In this document: positions 24,650 through 33,450 of the stretch, one piece after another | How the letters are laid out: the number at the start of each line of letters is the position of its first letter | Position numbering within the stretch: the stretch's first letter is position 1 | Assembly (NCBI GenBank): GCA_038064135.1 | Contig: JBBTTS010000029.1 | Span: 1-44,871, forward strand | DNA: 44,871 nucleotides | Source: JBBTTS01 sp038064135 | Lineage (GTDB): Bacteria > Patescibacteriota > Saccharimonadia > Saccharimonadales > OMJO01 | Reading direction: 5' to 3' | Notes under the pieces: generated by a model | What the model was told of the DNA's origin: nothing | Databases searched by the model: none | The model's input: the letters and a program-made list of their open reading frames with translations, nothing else | Translations under genes and position numbers: made by a program

Positions 24650-25345
24650 TTAAAATTTAAATTTCTTTAGGGCCGATTCGGCAGCGGCTACTTGGCCGGC
24701 CTGCTTACTTGGGCCAGTGCCCTTGCCTTTGAGTTTACCGTCTACATAAACGCCAACCAAAAATTCTTTGTCGTGGTCTGGGCCGCTCTCTTCAATAACT
24801 TTGTAGGCCGGAGTAAAACCAACCTGGCTCTGAACAACTTCTTGCAGGTGCGATTTTGGGTCCATCCACGAGCCCGATTTCAAGATGTCATCAAAAGTAG
24901 TAAGTAAACTATCTGCGATAAATGTTTTGGCTTCGTCATAACCTTTGTCTAAGTAAATAGCACCTACCACCGCCTCGTAGCAATTGGCTAGTATTTGCGC
25001 TCTGGCTCGATCGCTACCGCGTTTTTCGCCCCGGCTAAGTCTTAGTAGTGGTTCGAATTTATATCTACTGGCTGCCGCACTAATACTCTCGGTGCGCACC
25101 AGGCTACTACGCCAGTTGGTTAAAATACCCTCGGGTTCTTGATATGTTGAGTAAAGATATTCGGTCACAACTAATTCAAGTACCGCATCACCTAAAAATT
25201 CCAATCTCTCGTTATGATCTTTTACGGTTTTACGATGCTCATTAACGTAAGAACGATGAGTAAATGCAGTGATAAGTAGGTTCAAATCAGTAAATGTTAC
25301 TTTTAAATTTGTTTTGGCGAATTCCTGATATGCAGTCGGTACCAT
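24650..25345 (-). CDS. rnc: Ribonuclease III
   Basis: This is a 231-residue double-strand-specific RNase that processes rRNA and other structured RNAs. The signature ERLEFLGDAVLELVVTEYLY is present with the catalytic Glu and Asp, and the second acidic set is in YEAVVGAIYLDKGYDEA. The C-terminal double-stranded-RNA-binding domain spans about 155-231 (DPKSHLQEVVQSQVGFTPAYKV...GTGPSKQAGQVAAAESAL). It is the last gene of the rpmF-nusB-nudix-rnc string, 11 nt after the Nudix gene. Confidence 0.97.
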   Translation of the reverse strand: MVPTAYQEFAKTNLKVTFTDLNLLITAFTHRSYVNEHRKTVKDHNERLEFLGDAVLELVVTEYLYSTYQEPEGILTNWRSSLVRTESISAAASRYKFEPLLRLSRGEKRGSDRARAQILANCYEAVVGAIYLDKGYDEAKTFIADSLLTTFDDILKSGSWMDPKSHLQEVVQSQVGFTPAYKVIEESGPDHDKEFLVGVYVDGKLKGKGTGPSKQAGQVAAAESALKKFKF

Positions 25346-25356
25346 GTTTCTCCTTT

Positions 25357-25857
25357 TTATAGTCCGGATTGGCGAATTTTTTTCATGCCAAGCAGAATAA
25401 TTTTTCCTATATCTTCATATTCGATTTTATCAAGTGCTTCGTTAGCTGTGAACCACTTTATACCATTCATCCAGTCTTCGCGGCGGATATCATCAGTGTC
25501 GCCTTGGGCTTGGGCTAAAAAAATTTCGGTGGTCATTAACACCAAACTGTGTTGTCTGCGATAACGAAAGTTAATCTTGCCAAGCCAATTTAATACTTTC
25601 ACTTCTTTCAGGCCAGTTTCTTCACGTATTTCGCGCTCGGCTGTTTCTTTTGAGGTCTCGCCTTCTTCGATATGCCCTTTTGGGATGGTCCAGCGATTTT
25701 TGGCATCTTGAATGAGTAAAATTTCGACATCTTTGCCGTTTTTGGCGCGACGAAACACGATGCCGCCAGCCGTTGGTTCGCGCAGCACCTCAACAATTGC
25801 CGGCTTGCGCCGGGAAACAAACTTTTTCAGTCCTTGGACGGGTTTAGGGCGTTTCAT
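25357..25857 (-). CDS. Nudix hydrolase
   Basis: This is a 166-residue Nudix-fold protein with a perfect Nudix box at residues 61-83 (GHIEEGE followed by REIREETGL). All metal-binding glutamates are in place. Such enzymes cleave nucleoside diphosphates linked to another group; the substrate could be an oxidised nucleotide, a dinucleoside polyphosphate or capped RNA. The basic N-terminus (KRPKPVQGLKKFVSRRKP) may contact nucleic acid. It lies between nusB and rnc, separated from nusB by 3 nt. Confidence 0.9.
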   Translation of the reverse strand: MKRPKPVQGLKKFVSRRKPAIVEVLREPTAGGIVFRRAKNGKDVEILLIQDAKNRWTIPKGHIEEGETSKETAEREIREETGLKEVKVLNWLGKINFRYRRQHSLVLMTTEIFLAQAQGDTDDIRREDWMNGIKWFTANEALDKIEYEDIGKIILLGMKKIRQSGL

Positions 25858-25860
25858 AAC

Positions 25861-26341
25861 TTATTTCTTGCTTTTAGTGGGTTTAGACTTTGATTTAGAA
25901 TTTGCTTCTTCGTATTGGCGAAGTACTGTTCCTAGTACACCATTTATGAATTTTGATGAATTATCGCCGCCAAATGCTTTGGCTAATTCTACAGCCTCAT
26001 TTATCACAACTTTTGGTGGTACTTGTGCGTTATTATGCAACAGTTCATATGCCCCCATACGTAGTACGATTCGGTCCATACGAGCAATTTGGGTAATAGG
26101 CCAATCTGGTGCGACTGGCTGAAGTACCAAGTCAATGTCTATCTGCTGCTTATTGACTCCTTTGAACAGTGTTTCGACAAACTCTGGNNNNNNNNNNGTC
26201 AACCATGGCTTTGTAGCGATTAATGTTTCGCTTTAAAACCTGATCAAGTTTAAAGGTTTTGTCGGCACATTCAGCCCGAAAATCTTGCTCATACAGGGTT
26301 TGTAGTGCAATTATTCGGCCTAAATGTCGATTAGAAGCCAT
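25861..26341 (-). CDS. nusB: Transcription antitermination factor NusB, with an assembly gap inside
   Basis: The gene starts MASNRHLGRIIALQTLYEQDF, the typical NusB opening. The second half contains PITQIARMDRIVLRMGAYELL and VVINEAVELAKAFGGDNSSKFINGVLGTVLR, all canonical. NusB pairs with NusE (S10) to bind boxA RNA in rRNA antitermination. Ten Ns (26188-26197) lie in the middle. The frame before the Ns (MVD) and after them (PEFVETLFKG) does not join without knowing the true gap length, so the apparent frame change is an assembly artefact rather than a mutation. The C-terminus is a lysine-rich tail. Confidence 0.93.
26188..26197. other. Run of 10 Ns (scaffold gap)
   Basis: Ten unknown bases lie inside nusB. 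The true gap length is unknown. It shows that the sequence is a draft scaffold. Confidence 0.99.
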
Positions 26342-26395
26342 CTTTTTTATTCCCTCTCATTAACCTCCAGTATACGACATACCAGAGATTATCGC

Positions 26396-26539
26396 CTACG
26401 CTTTCTTGGTAGATTCTTTTCGAGTAGTAAAAGCTTTCACCGGTGATTTAGCATTTACAGCACGTGCCAATTTTAAAACCAAATGGCTACGGCGTGTCCC
26501 GGTGCGCCTATGACTAGTTCGTTTTTTGGGTTTTCCCAC
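26396..26539 (-). CDS. rpmF: Ribosomal protein bL32, zinc-less short form
   Basis: This is a 47-residue protein translated from GTG 26539. It begins MGKPKKRTSHRRTGTRRSHL, the unmistakable bL32 N-terminus, and continues LVLKLARAVNAKSPVKAF to a basic end. The usual C-terminal zinc ribbon (two CxxC pairs) is missing, so this is the cysteine-free form. AAGGGAG lies about 10 nt before the GTG. It heads the rpmF-nusB-nudix-rnc string, 54 nt upstream of nusB. Confidence 0.9.
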   Translation of the reverse strand: MGKPKKRTSHRRTGTRRSHLVLKLARAVNAKSPVKAFTTRKESTKKA

Positions 26540-26584
26540 GCTAAAAGCACTCCCTTCTTAAATTACAACTAATGCTTGGGGTGT

Positions 26585-26613
26585 ATTATACCTTAGCACC
26601 AATGTTTCAGCAA
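26585..26613 (-). promoter_or_regulatory. Promoter of the rpmF-nusB-nudix-rnc operon
   Basis: On the minus strand TTGCTG (26608-26613) and TATAAT (26585-26590) are 17 bp apart, upstream of rpmF. Confidence 0.7.
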
Positions 26614-26623
26614 GCGTTTGATA

Positions 26624-26653
26624 TTGACAATATATAGACTATTATGCTATAAT
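26624..26653 (+). promoter_or_regulatory. Strong promoter of the LysM gene
   Basis: TTGACA (26624-26629) and TATAAT (26648-26653) are 18 bp apart. The ATG at 26662 lies 8 nt after the -10 box, so the transcript is probably leaderless. Confidence 0.75.
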
Positions 26654-26661
26654 AGTTGATT

Positions 26662-27039
26662 ATGGCACATTCACGTATTACTAATTTTCGTATCAATGAT
26701 TATGCAGTGGTTGAAAGGTTTCCTGGTCGGGAAGATTTTAAGCCCAACAAATCTAAAAAACTATTTGTAGCTCTAGGTCTAGTGGCTTCTTTATTAGTTG
26801 GTCGAGAAATCGTCGATAATCTTAATGGAATTGAGTGTAGTGACAAAAATACTACGGTAATCGTTAGCCAAGGTGACACTTTCTGGTCAATTGCTGAAGT
26901 GGCAAACGACGAACAATTTAAAAACAAATTGCCAACAGGGGAGTTAGTTTATGCTATCGAGGCACGTAATCCTAATTTAAAAGCCGGAAATCTAGCAGTA
27001 GGTAATACTGTCCTTGTGCCGGAATCTTGCGAAAACTAA
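26662..27039 (+). CDS. Membrane-anchored LysM protein
   Basis: This is a 125-residue protein with a cytoplasmic N-terminus, one membrane helix (KLFVALGLVASLLVGREIV, about 33-51) and an outer LysM domain: TVIVSQGDTFWSIAEVAN, then YAIEARNPNLKAGNLAVGNTVLVP. LysM binds the glycan of peptidoglycan. Two cysteines (in GIECSD and ESCEN) bracket the domain and could form a disulfide. The start at 26662 is chosen over TTG 26656 because of the adjacent -10 box. Its end overlaps the leuS end by 4 nt. Confidence 0.85.
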   Translation: MAHSRITNFRINDYAVVERFPGREDFKPNKSKKLFVALGLVASLLVGREIVDNLNGIECSDKNTTVIVSQGDTFWSIAEVANDEQFKNKLPTGELVYAIEARNPNLKAGNLAVGNTVLVPESCEN

Positions 27040-29927
27040 ACTACTAAATTTAAAAGTTTTGATGGAACGTAAATTGTTTTTAGTACCTTATTTTTTGAAA
27101 CAAATTTTTGGACATTTTCTTCGGCCAAAGCCGCTTCGACTACTGCATTTTCTTCGGCATCTGCTGGCATCTGAATTGTAGAGCGTAATTTACCGTTAAC
27201 TTGCACGGCAATCGTTACTTCATCGTCTTTGGCGGCTTCGGTGTCAAACTGTGGCCAATGGTCAATATTCACACTATCTTCACGGCCCAACTGGTGCCAC
27301 AATTCTTCGGCTACGTGCGGGGCAAACGGCGCAATCATCATAACAAGGCTTTCAAGTGCAAACGCCCAACTAACCTTATCGGCAAAACCATCTGTTTTTG
27401 CTTTATACAAATAATTCGTAAACTCCATTAAGGCAGCGATGGCCGTATTGTAACGCTGGTTTTCAATGTCGTCAGTGACCTTAATAATGATTTGGTGTGT
27501 CTTTTTAAATACATCCTTCGCTTCTTTTTCGCCACCTGACCCTTTTGAACCCAAGAATTCACCTGTAAGTGTCCAAACACGCGACAAAAAACGATGCGTT
27601 GCAGGCACGCCCTTAGGGTCCCACTTAGCCCATAGTTCTAACGGAGCAGCAAACATCAAGTAAGTGCGAAGAGCATCGGCACCGTAACCTTGCTCGATGA
27701 TTTCGAGTGGATCAACACCGTTTCCCTTACTTTTGCTAAACATCTGTCCGTCTGCAGCTGTGACTTTACCGTTAAATAAGAATTTTTTGAACGGTTCAGG
27801 ATTATTTAACAATCCTTTCTTGTGGAAGAATCGTGTCACAAAGCGGGCGTAAATCATGTGGGCGGTGGCATGGTCGGCACCGTTATAAAAGTCAATCGGC
27901 ATCCATTTATCCACTATGCTACTATCAAAAATCATTTCATTATTACTTGGGTCGAAATAGCGCAGCATGTACCAACTGCTGCAAATGTAGGTGTCCAGGG
28001 TGTCGGTTTCTCGCTCGCCTAGCTTGCCGCACTCGGGACATGGTGCACCTAGCCAATCCGTGGCACGCGCTAAGGCACTACGACCATCTCCGCTAGGCTG
28101 AAAGTCCTCTAGTCCAGGTAAAATCACTGGCAAATCTTTGTCTGGCACTAACACAGGACCATGATCCGGGCAGTGTATAATCGGAATCGGCGCACCCCAG
28201 TAGCGCTGCCGGCTCACGCTCCAGTCACGCATTCGAAAGTTCACTTTTTCCTTTGCAAGGCCTTTTGAAGCCAAATCCGCTACGATTTTCTCACGCATTT
28301 CATCGCTTGCTAGACCGTCATATGAGCCCGAATTGGCTAAGAGCCCTTCGCCGTTCATAAATGGTTGGGTCTGTGTTAAATCTCGTAATACGTGCTGGTG
28401 GGTCGCAGGCGTAAGAAACTCTGCCAATTCCCTGTTTGTTAGCCACTTAACCTCATGTTTAGCGCTTTCGTCATCCGACACTTTTTGTCTGGTGTCATCA
28501 GAAAGCTCAAACAGTAATGCCCTAGCTCGAACCAATTTATTCACTTTCTTAGGCACATGATAAAAAAGGCCATTGACGTACCCAAAATCTTTCTTTAATT
28601 CCAGATTCACATAACCCGTCTCTTCAGTAATCTCACGATAAGCAGTTTCTTCGGCTGAATGTCCTGGCTCAATAGTGCCCGTTAAAAATGTACCCCAAGC
28701 TACTTCCTTCCACTCGAGTGCAAGATATTTGTCATCAGTCCAGTGTTTCACCACAGCAATAATCGAATCACTCTTTTGAATAGGCAGGTCCTGGCGTACT
28801 TTGCCTGGTTCGTTAGTTTGAATGTAGTACGGCTCAACTACTTGCCTAATATGCAGGTTGTATTTTTGGGCGAATTCAAAGTCGCGCTCATCATGAGCAG
28901 GTACAGCCATTATTGCACCGGTGCCGTAACCCATCAGCACATAGTCGGCTACCCAAATCGGTACTTTCTCATTATTAACGGGATTGGTGGCATATGTGCC
29001 AGTAAAAACACCAGTTTTTGCTTTGTTGGCTTGGCGCTCAACCTCAGTTTTTTTAAGACTGGATTTGACGTAGGCCTCAACCTCTTTTTGCTGGTCTTTG
29101 GCGGTGATTTGCTTCAATAAATCATGCTCTGGCGCCAGAACTAAAAAGGTTGCGCCAAACAACGTATCCGGCCTCGTCGTAAACACTGTGATTGTCTGGT
29201 CTTTGTGGTCTATTTTAAAGTCGATCTCGGCACCTATGGATTTGCCGATCCAGTTTTTTTGCGCCAGTTTAACGCTTTCGGTCCAGTCTAGATCATCTGT
29301 TGCTTCAAGCAATTCATCAGCATAATCTGTGATCTTAAAGAACCATTGCTTGACTTCGCGCTGATTTACTTCTGGGTCGTCTGGGCCATCATGACGCCAG
29401 CATTTATCGTCAATTACTTGTTCATTGGCGAGTACCGTTTGACATTTATCACACCACCACTGCATGCGAGCGTCTTGATAGGCCAACCCTGCGCGGTACA
29501 TCTCGCTAAAAATCCATTGCGTCCACTTGTAATATTCAGGCGTGTGGGTGGCAATTTCTTTGCTCCAGTCATTGCTCCAGCCCATAGCCTTGTATTGCTT
29601 GTGATAGTTAGGAATGATTTTGGCCATAGACGCCTGGGGAGACACACCGGCATTGATGGCGTAGTTTTCGGCCGGCAAGCCAAAGCTATCCCAGCCTACT
29701 GGGTGGTAACTTTCGTAGCCCTGCTGGCGTTTAAATCGGGCCAAGACATCACTGATGGTGTAATTCATGGCGTGGCCAATGTGAATACCCGCACCACTAG
29801 GGTAATTGAACATGCTCATAGAAATGTACTTGGGCTTTTGACTATTTAAATCGGCTTGGTAGGTCTGGTTTTCGTCCCAGTACTTTTGCCACTTAACTTC
29901 AAAATCCTTAGGGTTGAAACGCTGCAC
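27036..29927 (-). CDS. leuS: Leucyl-tRNA synthetase with an inserted Nudix-like domain
   Basis: This is a 963-residue class Ia synthetase that charges tRNA-Leu. HIGH is at 49-52 and the KMSKS motif appears as MFSKS (729-733). The CP1 editing domain has TTRPDTLFGAT (250-260) and GTGAIMAVPAHDERD (335-349). After VVEPYYIQ (363-370) comes a segment of about 130 residues (384-515) absent from typical bacterial LeuRS. It reads as a Nudix domain: SIIAVVKHW, GTFLTGTIE, then REITEETGY (431-439) and a tail like HEVKWLTNRELAEFL. The synthetase resumes with PFMNGEGLLANSGSYDGL. One Nudix-box glutamate is replaced by His423; the three metal-binding glutamates remain. The standard length is about 800-860, so the excess equals the insert. 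Confidence 0.96.
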   Translation of the reverse strand: MQRFNPKDFEVKWQKYWDENQTYQADLNSQKPKYISMSMFNYPSGAGIHIGHAMNYTISDVLARFKRQQGYESYHPVGWDSFGLPAENYAINAGVSPQASMAKIIPNYHKQYKAMGWSNDWSKEIATHTPEYYKWTQWIFSEMYRAGLAYQDARMQWWCDKCQTVLANEQVIDDKCWRHDGPDDPEVNQREVKQWFFKITDYADELLEATDDLDWTESVKLAQKNWIGKSIGAEIDFKIDHKDQTITVFTTRPDTLFGATFLVLAPEHDLLKQITAKDQQKEVEAYVKSSLKKTEVERQANKAKTGVFTGTYATNPVNNEKVPIWVADYVLMGYGTGAIMAVPAHDERDFEFAQKYNLHIRQVVEPYYIQTNEPGKVRQDLPIQKSDSIIAVVKHWTDDKYLALEWKEVAWGTFLTGTIEPGHSAEETAYREITEETGYVNLELKKDFGYVNGLFYHVPKKVNKLVRARALLFELSDDTRQKVSDDESAKHEVKWLTNRELAEFLTPATHQHVLRDLTQTQPFMNGEGLLANSGSYDGLASDEMREKIVADLASKGLAKEKVNFRMRDWSVSRQRYWGAPIPIIHCPDHGPVLVPDKDLPVILPGLEDFQPSGDGRSALARATDWLGAPCPECGKLGERETDTLDTYICSSWYMLRYFDPSNNEMIFDSSIVDKWMPIDFYNGADHATAHMIYARFVTRFFHKKGLLNNPEPFKKFLFNGKVTAADGQMFSKSKGNGVDPLEIIEQGYGADALRTYLMFAAPLELWAKWDPKGVPATHRFLSRVWTLTGEFLGSKGSGGEKEAKDVFKKTHQIIIKVTDDIENQRYNTAIAALMEFTNYLYKAKTDGFADKVSWAFALESLVMMIAPFAPHVAEELWHQLGREDSVNIDHWPQFDTEAAKDDEVTIAVQVNGKLRSTIQMPADAEENAVVEAALAEENVQKFVSKNKVLKTIYVPSKLLNLVV

Positions 29928-30031
29928 TATCGATAATTCTCACTATTACATTTAAAGCCATTATACCCCTGTTTTGGATTAATTTCACATTTTAAAATTT
30001 TAGGTCGATTATAAAATGATTTCCGAATATG

Positions 30032-31195
30032 CTAGAACTGTTTTAGGTAATTGGTAGAAAATGTGGTGTTTAGCCTTGATTGGTTATTAAACCTCTGCTG
30101 TGCGTAGTCAATTAGTTTTGTTACAAGGTCAATGCTGCTGATTCCTTTAGCTCGCCAATTGTGGGCGTATAGCCCGCCTGGCATGGGGTTTACTTCATTA
30201 AAATAAACCTGATTTGTCTTACTATTTACAAGCAGGTCAACCCTGGCTATGCCACTACATCCTAATTCTTTATAAACCTTTAATGCAACCGCTTCGGCTT
30301 TTTGATATAAATCTTGAGGTATTTTTGCTGGGATTGTACTGTAGCCCTGTGATCCTTTGGTGCCTGATTTGCCTTTTCCTTTTTTACCACCTTGCATGTA
30401 TTTAGTTTCGAAATCGAAAAAATCGGCCGCTTTGGATAATGGTTGCTCTAGTAGTGCTGGAATTGGTTCCTCGTTGCCCATTATTGGTAAGGTAAGCTCG
30501 ATTAAATTTGGTACTGCTTCTTCGACCAAGACTTTGTCATCATAGTGTAGGGCTACTTCAATTGCATTTAATAATCCGTCGGGATCTTTAACCTGTGTAA
30601 TCCCTATGCTAGACCCTAAGTGCGTAGGCTTAACAAAAACGGGAAAATTTAAATTTTTGATCACATGACTTGTAAAACCTGCCGCATCTTTTGAAAATTC
30701 TGATGACGTTATATATTGCATTTTAGTGGTTGGAACGAGTGATTCAAGTGTTAATTTAGCCAAAACTTTGTCCATTGCGATAGCACTTGATGCTACACCA
30801 CAACCCACGTAAGGTACACCGGCCATTTCCAGTATTCCCATCAGCTCACCATCCTCACCGTGCGTTCCATGCATTGCTGGAAATACTACGTCTATTTTTT
30901 TATATTGCTTACGACCAGCAAATTGGCTCGATTTTACCAATGTTAAGCCGTCATCAAACAATAAATGTACTTTAGCCGCCTTTCTGATAAATTCATCTAT
31001 GTCACCACTTCTATAAAGTGAAATGTCTTTTAATTTTTCGTCCCAAAACCATCGCCCATCTTTACTTATATATATAGCTTCGACTTTAAAATTTCCGCTA
31101 AGTTCTAGAGGTTTTATGATGCTGGCAATTGCCGTGACAACAGATACGTCGTGTTCAGTAGATTTTCCACCAAATATAACTGCTATCGTCTTCAT
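30032..31195 (-). CDS. ddl: D-alanine--D-alanine ligase
   Basis: This is a 387-residue ATP-grasp enzyme that makes D-Ala-D-Ala for peptidoglycan. The start MKTIAVIFGGKSTEHDVSVVTA is diagnostic. HGTHGEDG, FVKPTHLGSSIGI (ATP loop) and FNEVNPMPGG (metal binding) follow. A lysine/glycine-rich stretch (MQGGKKGKGKSGTKGSQG) in the omega-loop region is longer and more basic than usual. The gene is followed downstream by leuS and preceded by the MurF-like ligase, its functional partner. Confidence 0.96.
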   Translation of the reverse strand: MKTIAVIFGGKSTEHDVSVVTAIASIIKPLELSGNFKVEAIYISKDGRWFWDEKLKDISLYRSGDIDEFIRKAAKVHLLFDDGLTLVKSSQFAGRKQYKKIDVVFPAMHGTHGEDGELMGILEMAGVPYVGCGVASSAIAMDKVLAKLTLESLVPTTKMQYITSSEFSKDAAGFTSHVIKNLNFPVFVKPTHLGSSIGITQVKDPDGLLNAIEVALHYDDKVLVEEAVPNLIELTLPIMGNEEPIPALLEQPLSKAADFFDFETKYMQGGKKGKGKSGTKGSQGYSTIPAKIPQDLYQKAEAVALKVYKELGCSGIARVDLLVNSKTNQVYFNEVNPMPGGLYAHNWRAKGISSIDLVTKLIDYAQQRFNNQSRLNTTFSTNYLKQF

Positions 31196-31246
31196 TAAGA
31201 ATAAGTATAATAACGCGGGTTAATTAGTCAATACAATTAATGACCG

Positions 31247-32683
31247 TTAATTGTAATTATCGGTCCAATCATTCTGCATTAACACAATGTCGCCACGTGC
31301 CACAAAATGATCCAAATTTGAGTAGAGCCTCAGGGGATTAGCTTCGATTTTTACTTCTCCATTATAGCCATGATCCGACAAACTATTTGTAATTGTTTTG
31401 GTTACAGAATTATTCATCAGAACAACAATATCCGGATGTGCTGAGGCAATTAGCCTACCTAATTCAGTGTGTATAGATTCATTTTCTTCACCTTGGTCTA
31501 CTAAACCGGGCGTTATATAAATTTTTCTTTCGGCCGAAAGATGGTTTAAAAGCTCCAATCCCGCTCTCATTCCTTCTATATTACCATTGTATGTATCATC
31601 GATAATCCAGGCCCCATGCATATTTCGGACTTGCATTCGATGATCATAGGCACGAGCTGCTTTTAATGAGTTTAAAATTAACTTGTCTTCGATACCAAAT
31701 TTGAGTCCTAAATGTATTGTCAAACCAGCCGCTCCGATATTATGTTTGCCGATTAAGCCAGTTTTAATCTTGAGCATAGTTTTCCCGTCGATATACTCAA
31801 ATTCGCTACCTTCAATTTCAATTTTATGATTTTTTAAGTGTGCCGTGCCTACTCCACTTGATGAATAATAATTTACACCTTTAGGTGCAAATTTTTTTAC
31901 AAGTTCAGAATCTTGATTCACGAAAATATCGCTAGGTTGGATGTAAGTTGCTATGTCCATAATGTCTTTCGCGGCTGTTTCAATGGTTTTATATTTATCC
32001 AGGTGTGCGGGTGCGATCCCGGTAATAATAGCTATATCGGGATGGGTATTTTTAGAAAAATTTGCTATATCTCCAGGCTGGCCTTCACCATATTCGATGA
32101 TTAATATATCTTCATCACCTTTTAGTTTTTTAGCAAAATGAGCGTGAGATATTGCCACGTTTTTGTTCCCAGGGGTTTTTGCAACTTTAAGTCCCGAACT
32201 CAGAACTTGACCAAGTAATTCTTTCATACTAGTTTTTCCATAACTTCCCAAAATAGCTATTTTTGTAGCGGGATGATTTTTAAAAATCTTCTCAGCTTCG
32301 CTTATAAGCTTTTTATTACCCGGAGAGACTAAAATCCACCTACCGAATAAAAGCGGCACTGCAACCAGAAATGCCCAAATTACTGGCGTAAAAAATATGA
32401 CCCCAAGACCTATACCTAAAAAACTAAAGTTATCGTTAAACGCCGCGTAAATAATTAAAGCGACGCTAGCGAATATTTGACAGTAAAAACCAACACTAAT
32501 TGCGTAATATAACAATTTAGCAGCCCTGGTTTCATCTAGTGTTCTACGCCTCATTACTTGACGAAAATCTTTTGTACGCCAGTACCATTTTAAATACTCG
32601 ACAAACTGATATTCACTGCTCTGAATCATATAAATTAATATGCGTAAATATGATGGTGTATATAAAAACAAAAATGATTTCAT
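31247..32683 (-). CDS. Membrane-anchored Mur ligase, MurF-like
   Basis: This is a 478-residue Mur-ligase-fold protein. The central domain has GSYGKTSMKELL (P-loop), TPGNKNVAI, EYGEGQPGDIANF and ITGIAPAHLDKYKTIE, and the C-terminal domain has DDTYNGNIEGMRAGLELL and ITPGLVDQGEENE. These fit MurF, which adds D-Ala-D-Ala to the UDP-muramyl peptide. In place of the usual MurF substrate domain, the N-terminus has about two membrane helices (LLYYAISVGFYCQIFASVALIIYAAF and LGIGLGVIFFTPVIWAFLVAVPLL). It therefore works at the membrane, possibly on a lipid-linked or imported precursor (inference). It overlaps the upstream hydrolase gene by ATGA and lies next to ddl. Confidence 0.8.
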   Translation of the reverse strand: MKSFLFLYTPSYLRILIYMIQSSEYQFVEYLKWYWRTKDFRQVMRRRTLDETRAAKLLYYAISVGFYCQIFASVALIIYAAFNDNFSFLGIGLGVIFFTPVIWAFLVAVPLLFGRWILVSPGNKKLISEAEKIFKNHPATKIAILGSYGKTSMKELLGQVLSSGLKVAKTPGNKNVAISHAHFAKKLKGDEDILIIEYGEGQPGDIANFSKNTHPDIAIITGIAPAHLDKYKTIETAAKDIMDIATYIQPSDIFVNQDSELVKKFAPKGVNYYSSSGVGTAHLKNHKIEIEGSEFEYIDGKTMLKIKTGLIGKHNIGAAGLTIHLGLKFGIEDKLILNSLKAARAYDHRMQVRNMHGAWIIDDTYNGNIEGMRAGLELLNHLSAERKIYITPGLVDQGEENESIHTELGRLIASAHPDIVVLMNNSVTKTITNSLSDHGYNGEVKIEANPLRLYSNLDHFVARGDIVLMQNDWTDNYN

Positions 32684-33432
32684 TGACTTAGAAAATCCAC
32701 GATAATTTTATTAACAATTCGAGGGGCTTGTTGATGAACAAAGTGGCCGCAGTTGGTTATGATTTCGAGTTTTGAATTTTTAATTTTTATATGAAATTGT
32801 TCACCATATCTTGGTGGGGTAGCTTCGTCATTTTGACCATAAATTAAAAGTGTTGGTAGCTTTATTAAGCTTGATTCTTCTACGACATCTTCAGAAATTA
32901 TTTTTTTGAATGTATCTTGCATGTGTTCGGCTACAAATAATTCTGACCCAATTGATTGGTATGCTCGTTTTTTAATTTTAGATTTAATAGACAGTGGTAA
33001 CGGTGCAGTCAATGCACGAGCGCCCTTGGCAGCAACCCTTAAAAATTTTTTGCTGTTTTTAAATTCACCACGAACTCCGCTTGATGCTAGTAATATAATT
33101 TTTTCGGCCGAGAAAATCTTGTGTGAAACTCCTCGAATAGTAATTGCACCGCCATTTGAATGACCGATTATCGCGTACAAATTTACATTGATTTTGGTTA
33201 AAAATTTGTTTATTAAAACTGCGAAATCACTCAATCCCCAGGGGTTTTTTGGCGCTTGTGATTTGCCAAAGCCTGGTAAATCAATAGTAATCACTCGATA
33301 AGACGCGGTAAGCTCTTTTGTAACAGTATTGAAAGTACTTAGTGAATCACCCCAACCATGAATAAAAAGAATAACCGGGCCGCTGCCTTCGTCAGAATAA
33401 TTTACTAACAATCCTTCTACAACTACATTCAT
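32680..33432 (-). CDS. Alpha/beta hydrolase
   Basis: This is a 250-residue alpha/beta hydrolase. The oxyanion motif IHGWGDS starts at 24, GHSNGG (90-95) holds nucleophile Ser92, the acid is Asp202 (YGQNDEATPP) and the histidine is His230 (NCGHFVHQ). It is of the family containing non-haem peroxidases and C-C bond hydrolases. It overlaps the MurF-like gene by 4 nt, so a cell-wall-related substrate is possible but unproven. Confidence 0.88.
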   Translation of the reverse strand: MNVVVEGLLVNYSDEGSGPVILFIHGWGDSLSTFNTVTKELTASYRVITIDLPGFGKSQAPKNPWGLSDFAVLINKFLTKINVNLYAIIGHSNGGAITIRGVSHKIFSAEKIILLASSGVRGEFKNSKKFLRVAAKGARALTAPLPLSIKSKIKKRAYQSIGSELFVAEHMQDTFKKIISEDVVEESSLIKLPTLLIYGQNDEATPPRYGEQFHIKIKNSKLEIITNCGHFVHQQAPRIVNKIIVDFLSQ

Positions 33433-33450
33433 TACCGAAATTAGTATATC

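Noticed and set aside
25861..26341. Frameshift mutation in nusB
   Set aside because: The frame changes exactly at a run of 10 Ns, so it is an assembly gap of unknown length.
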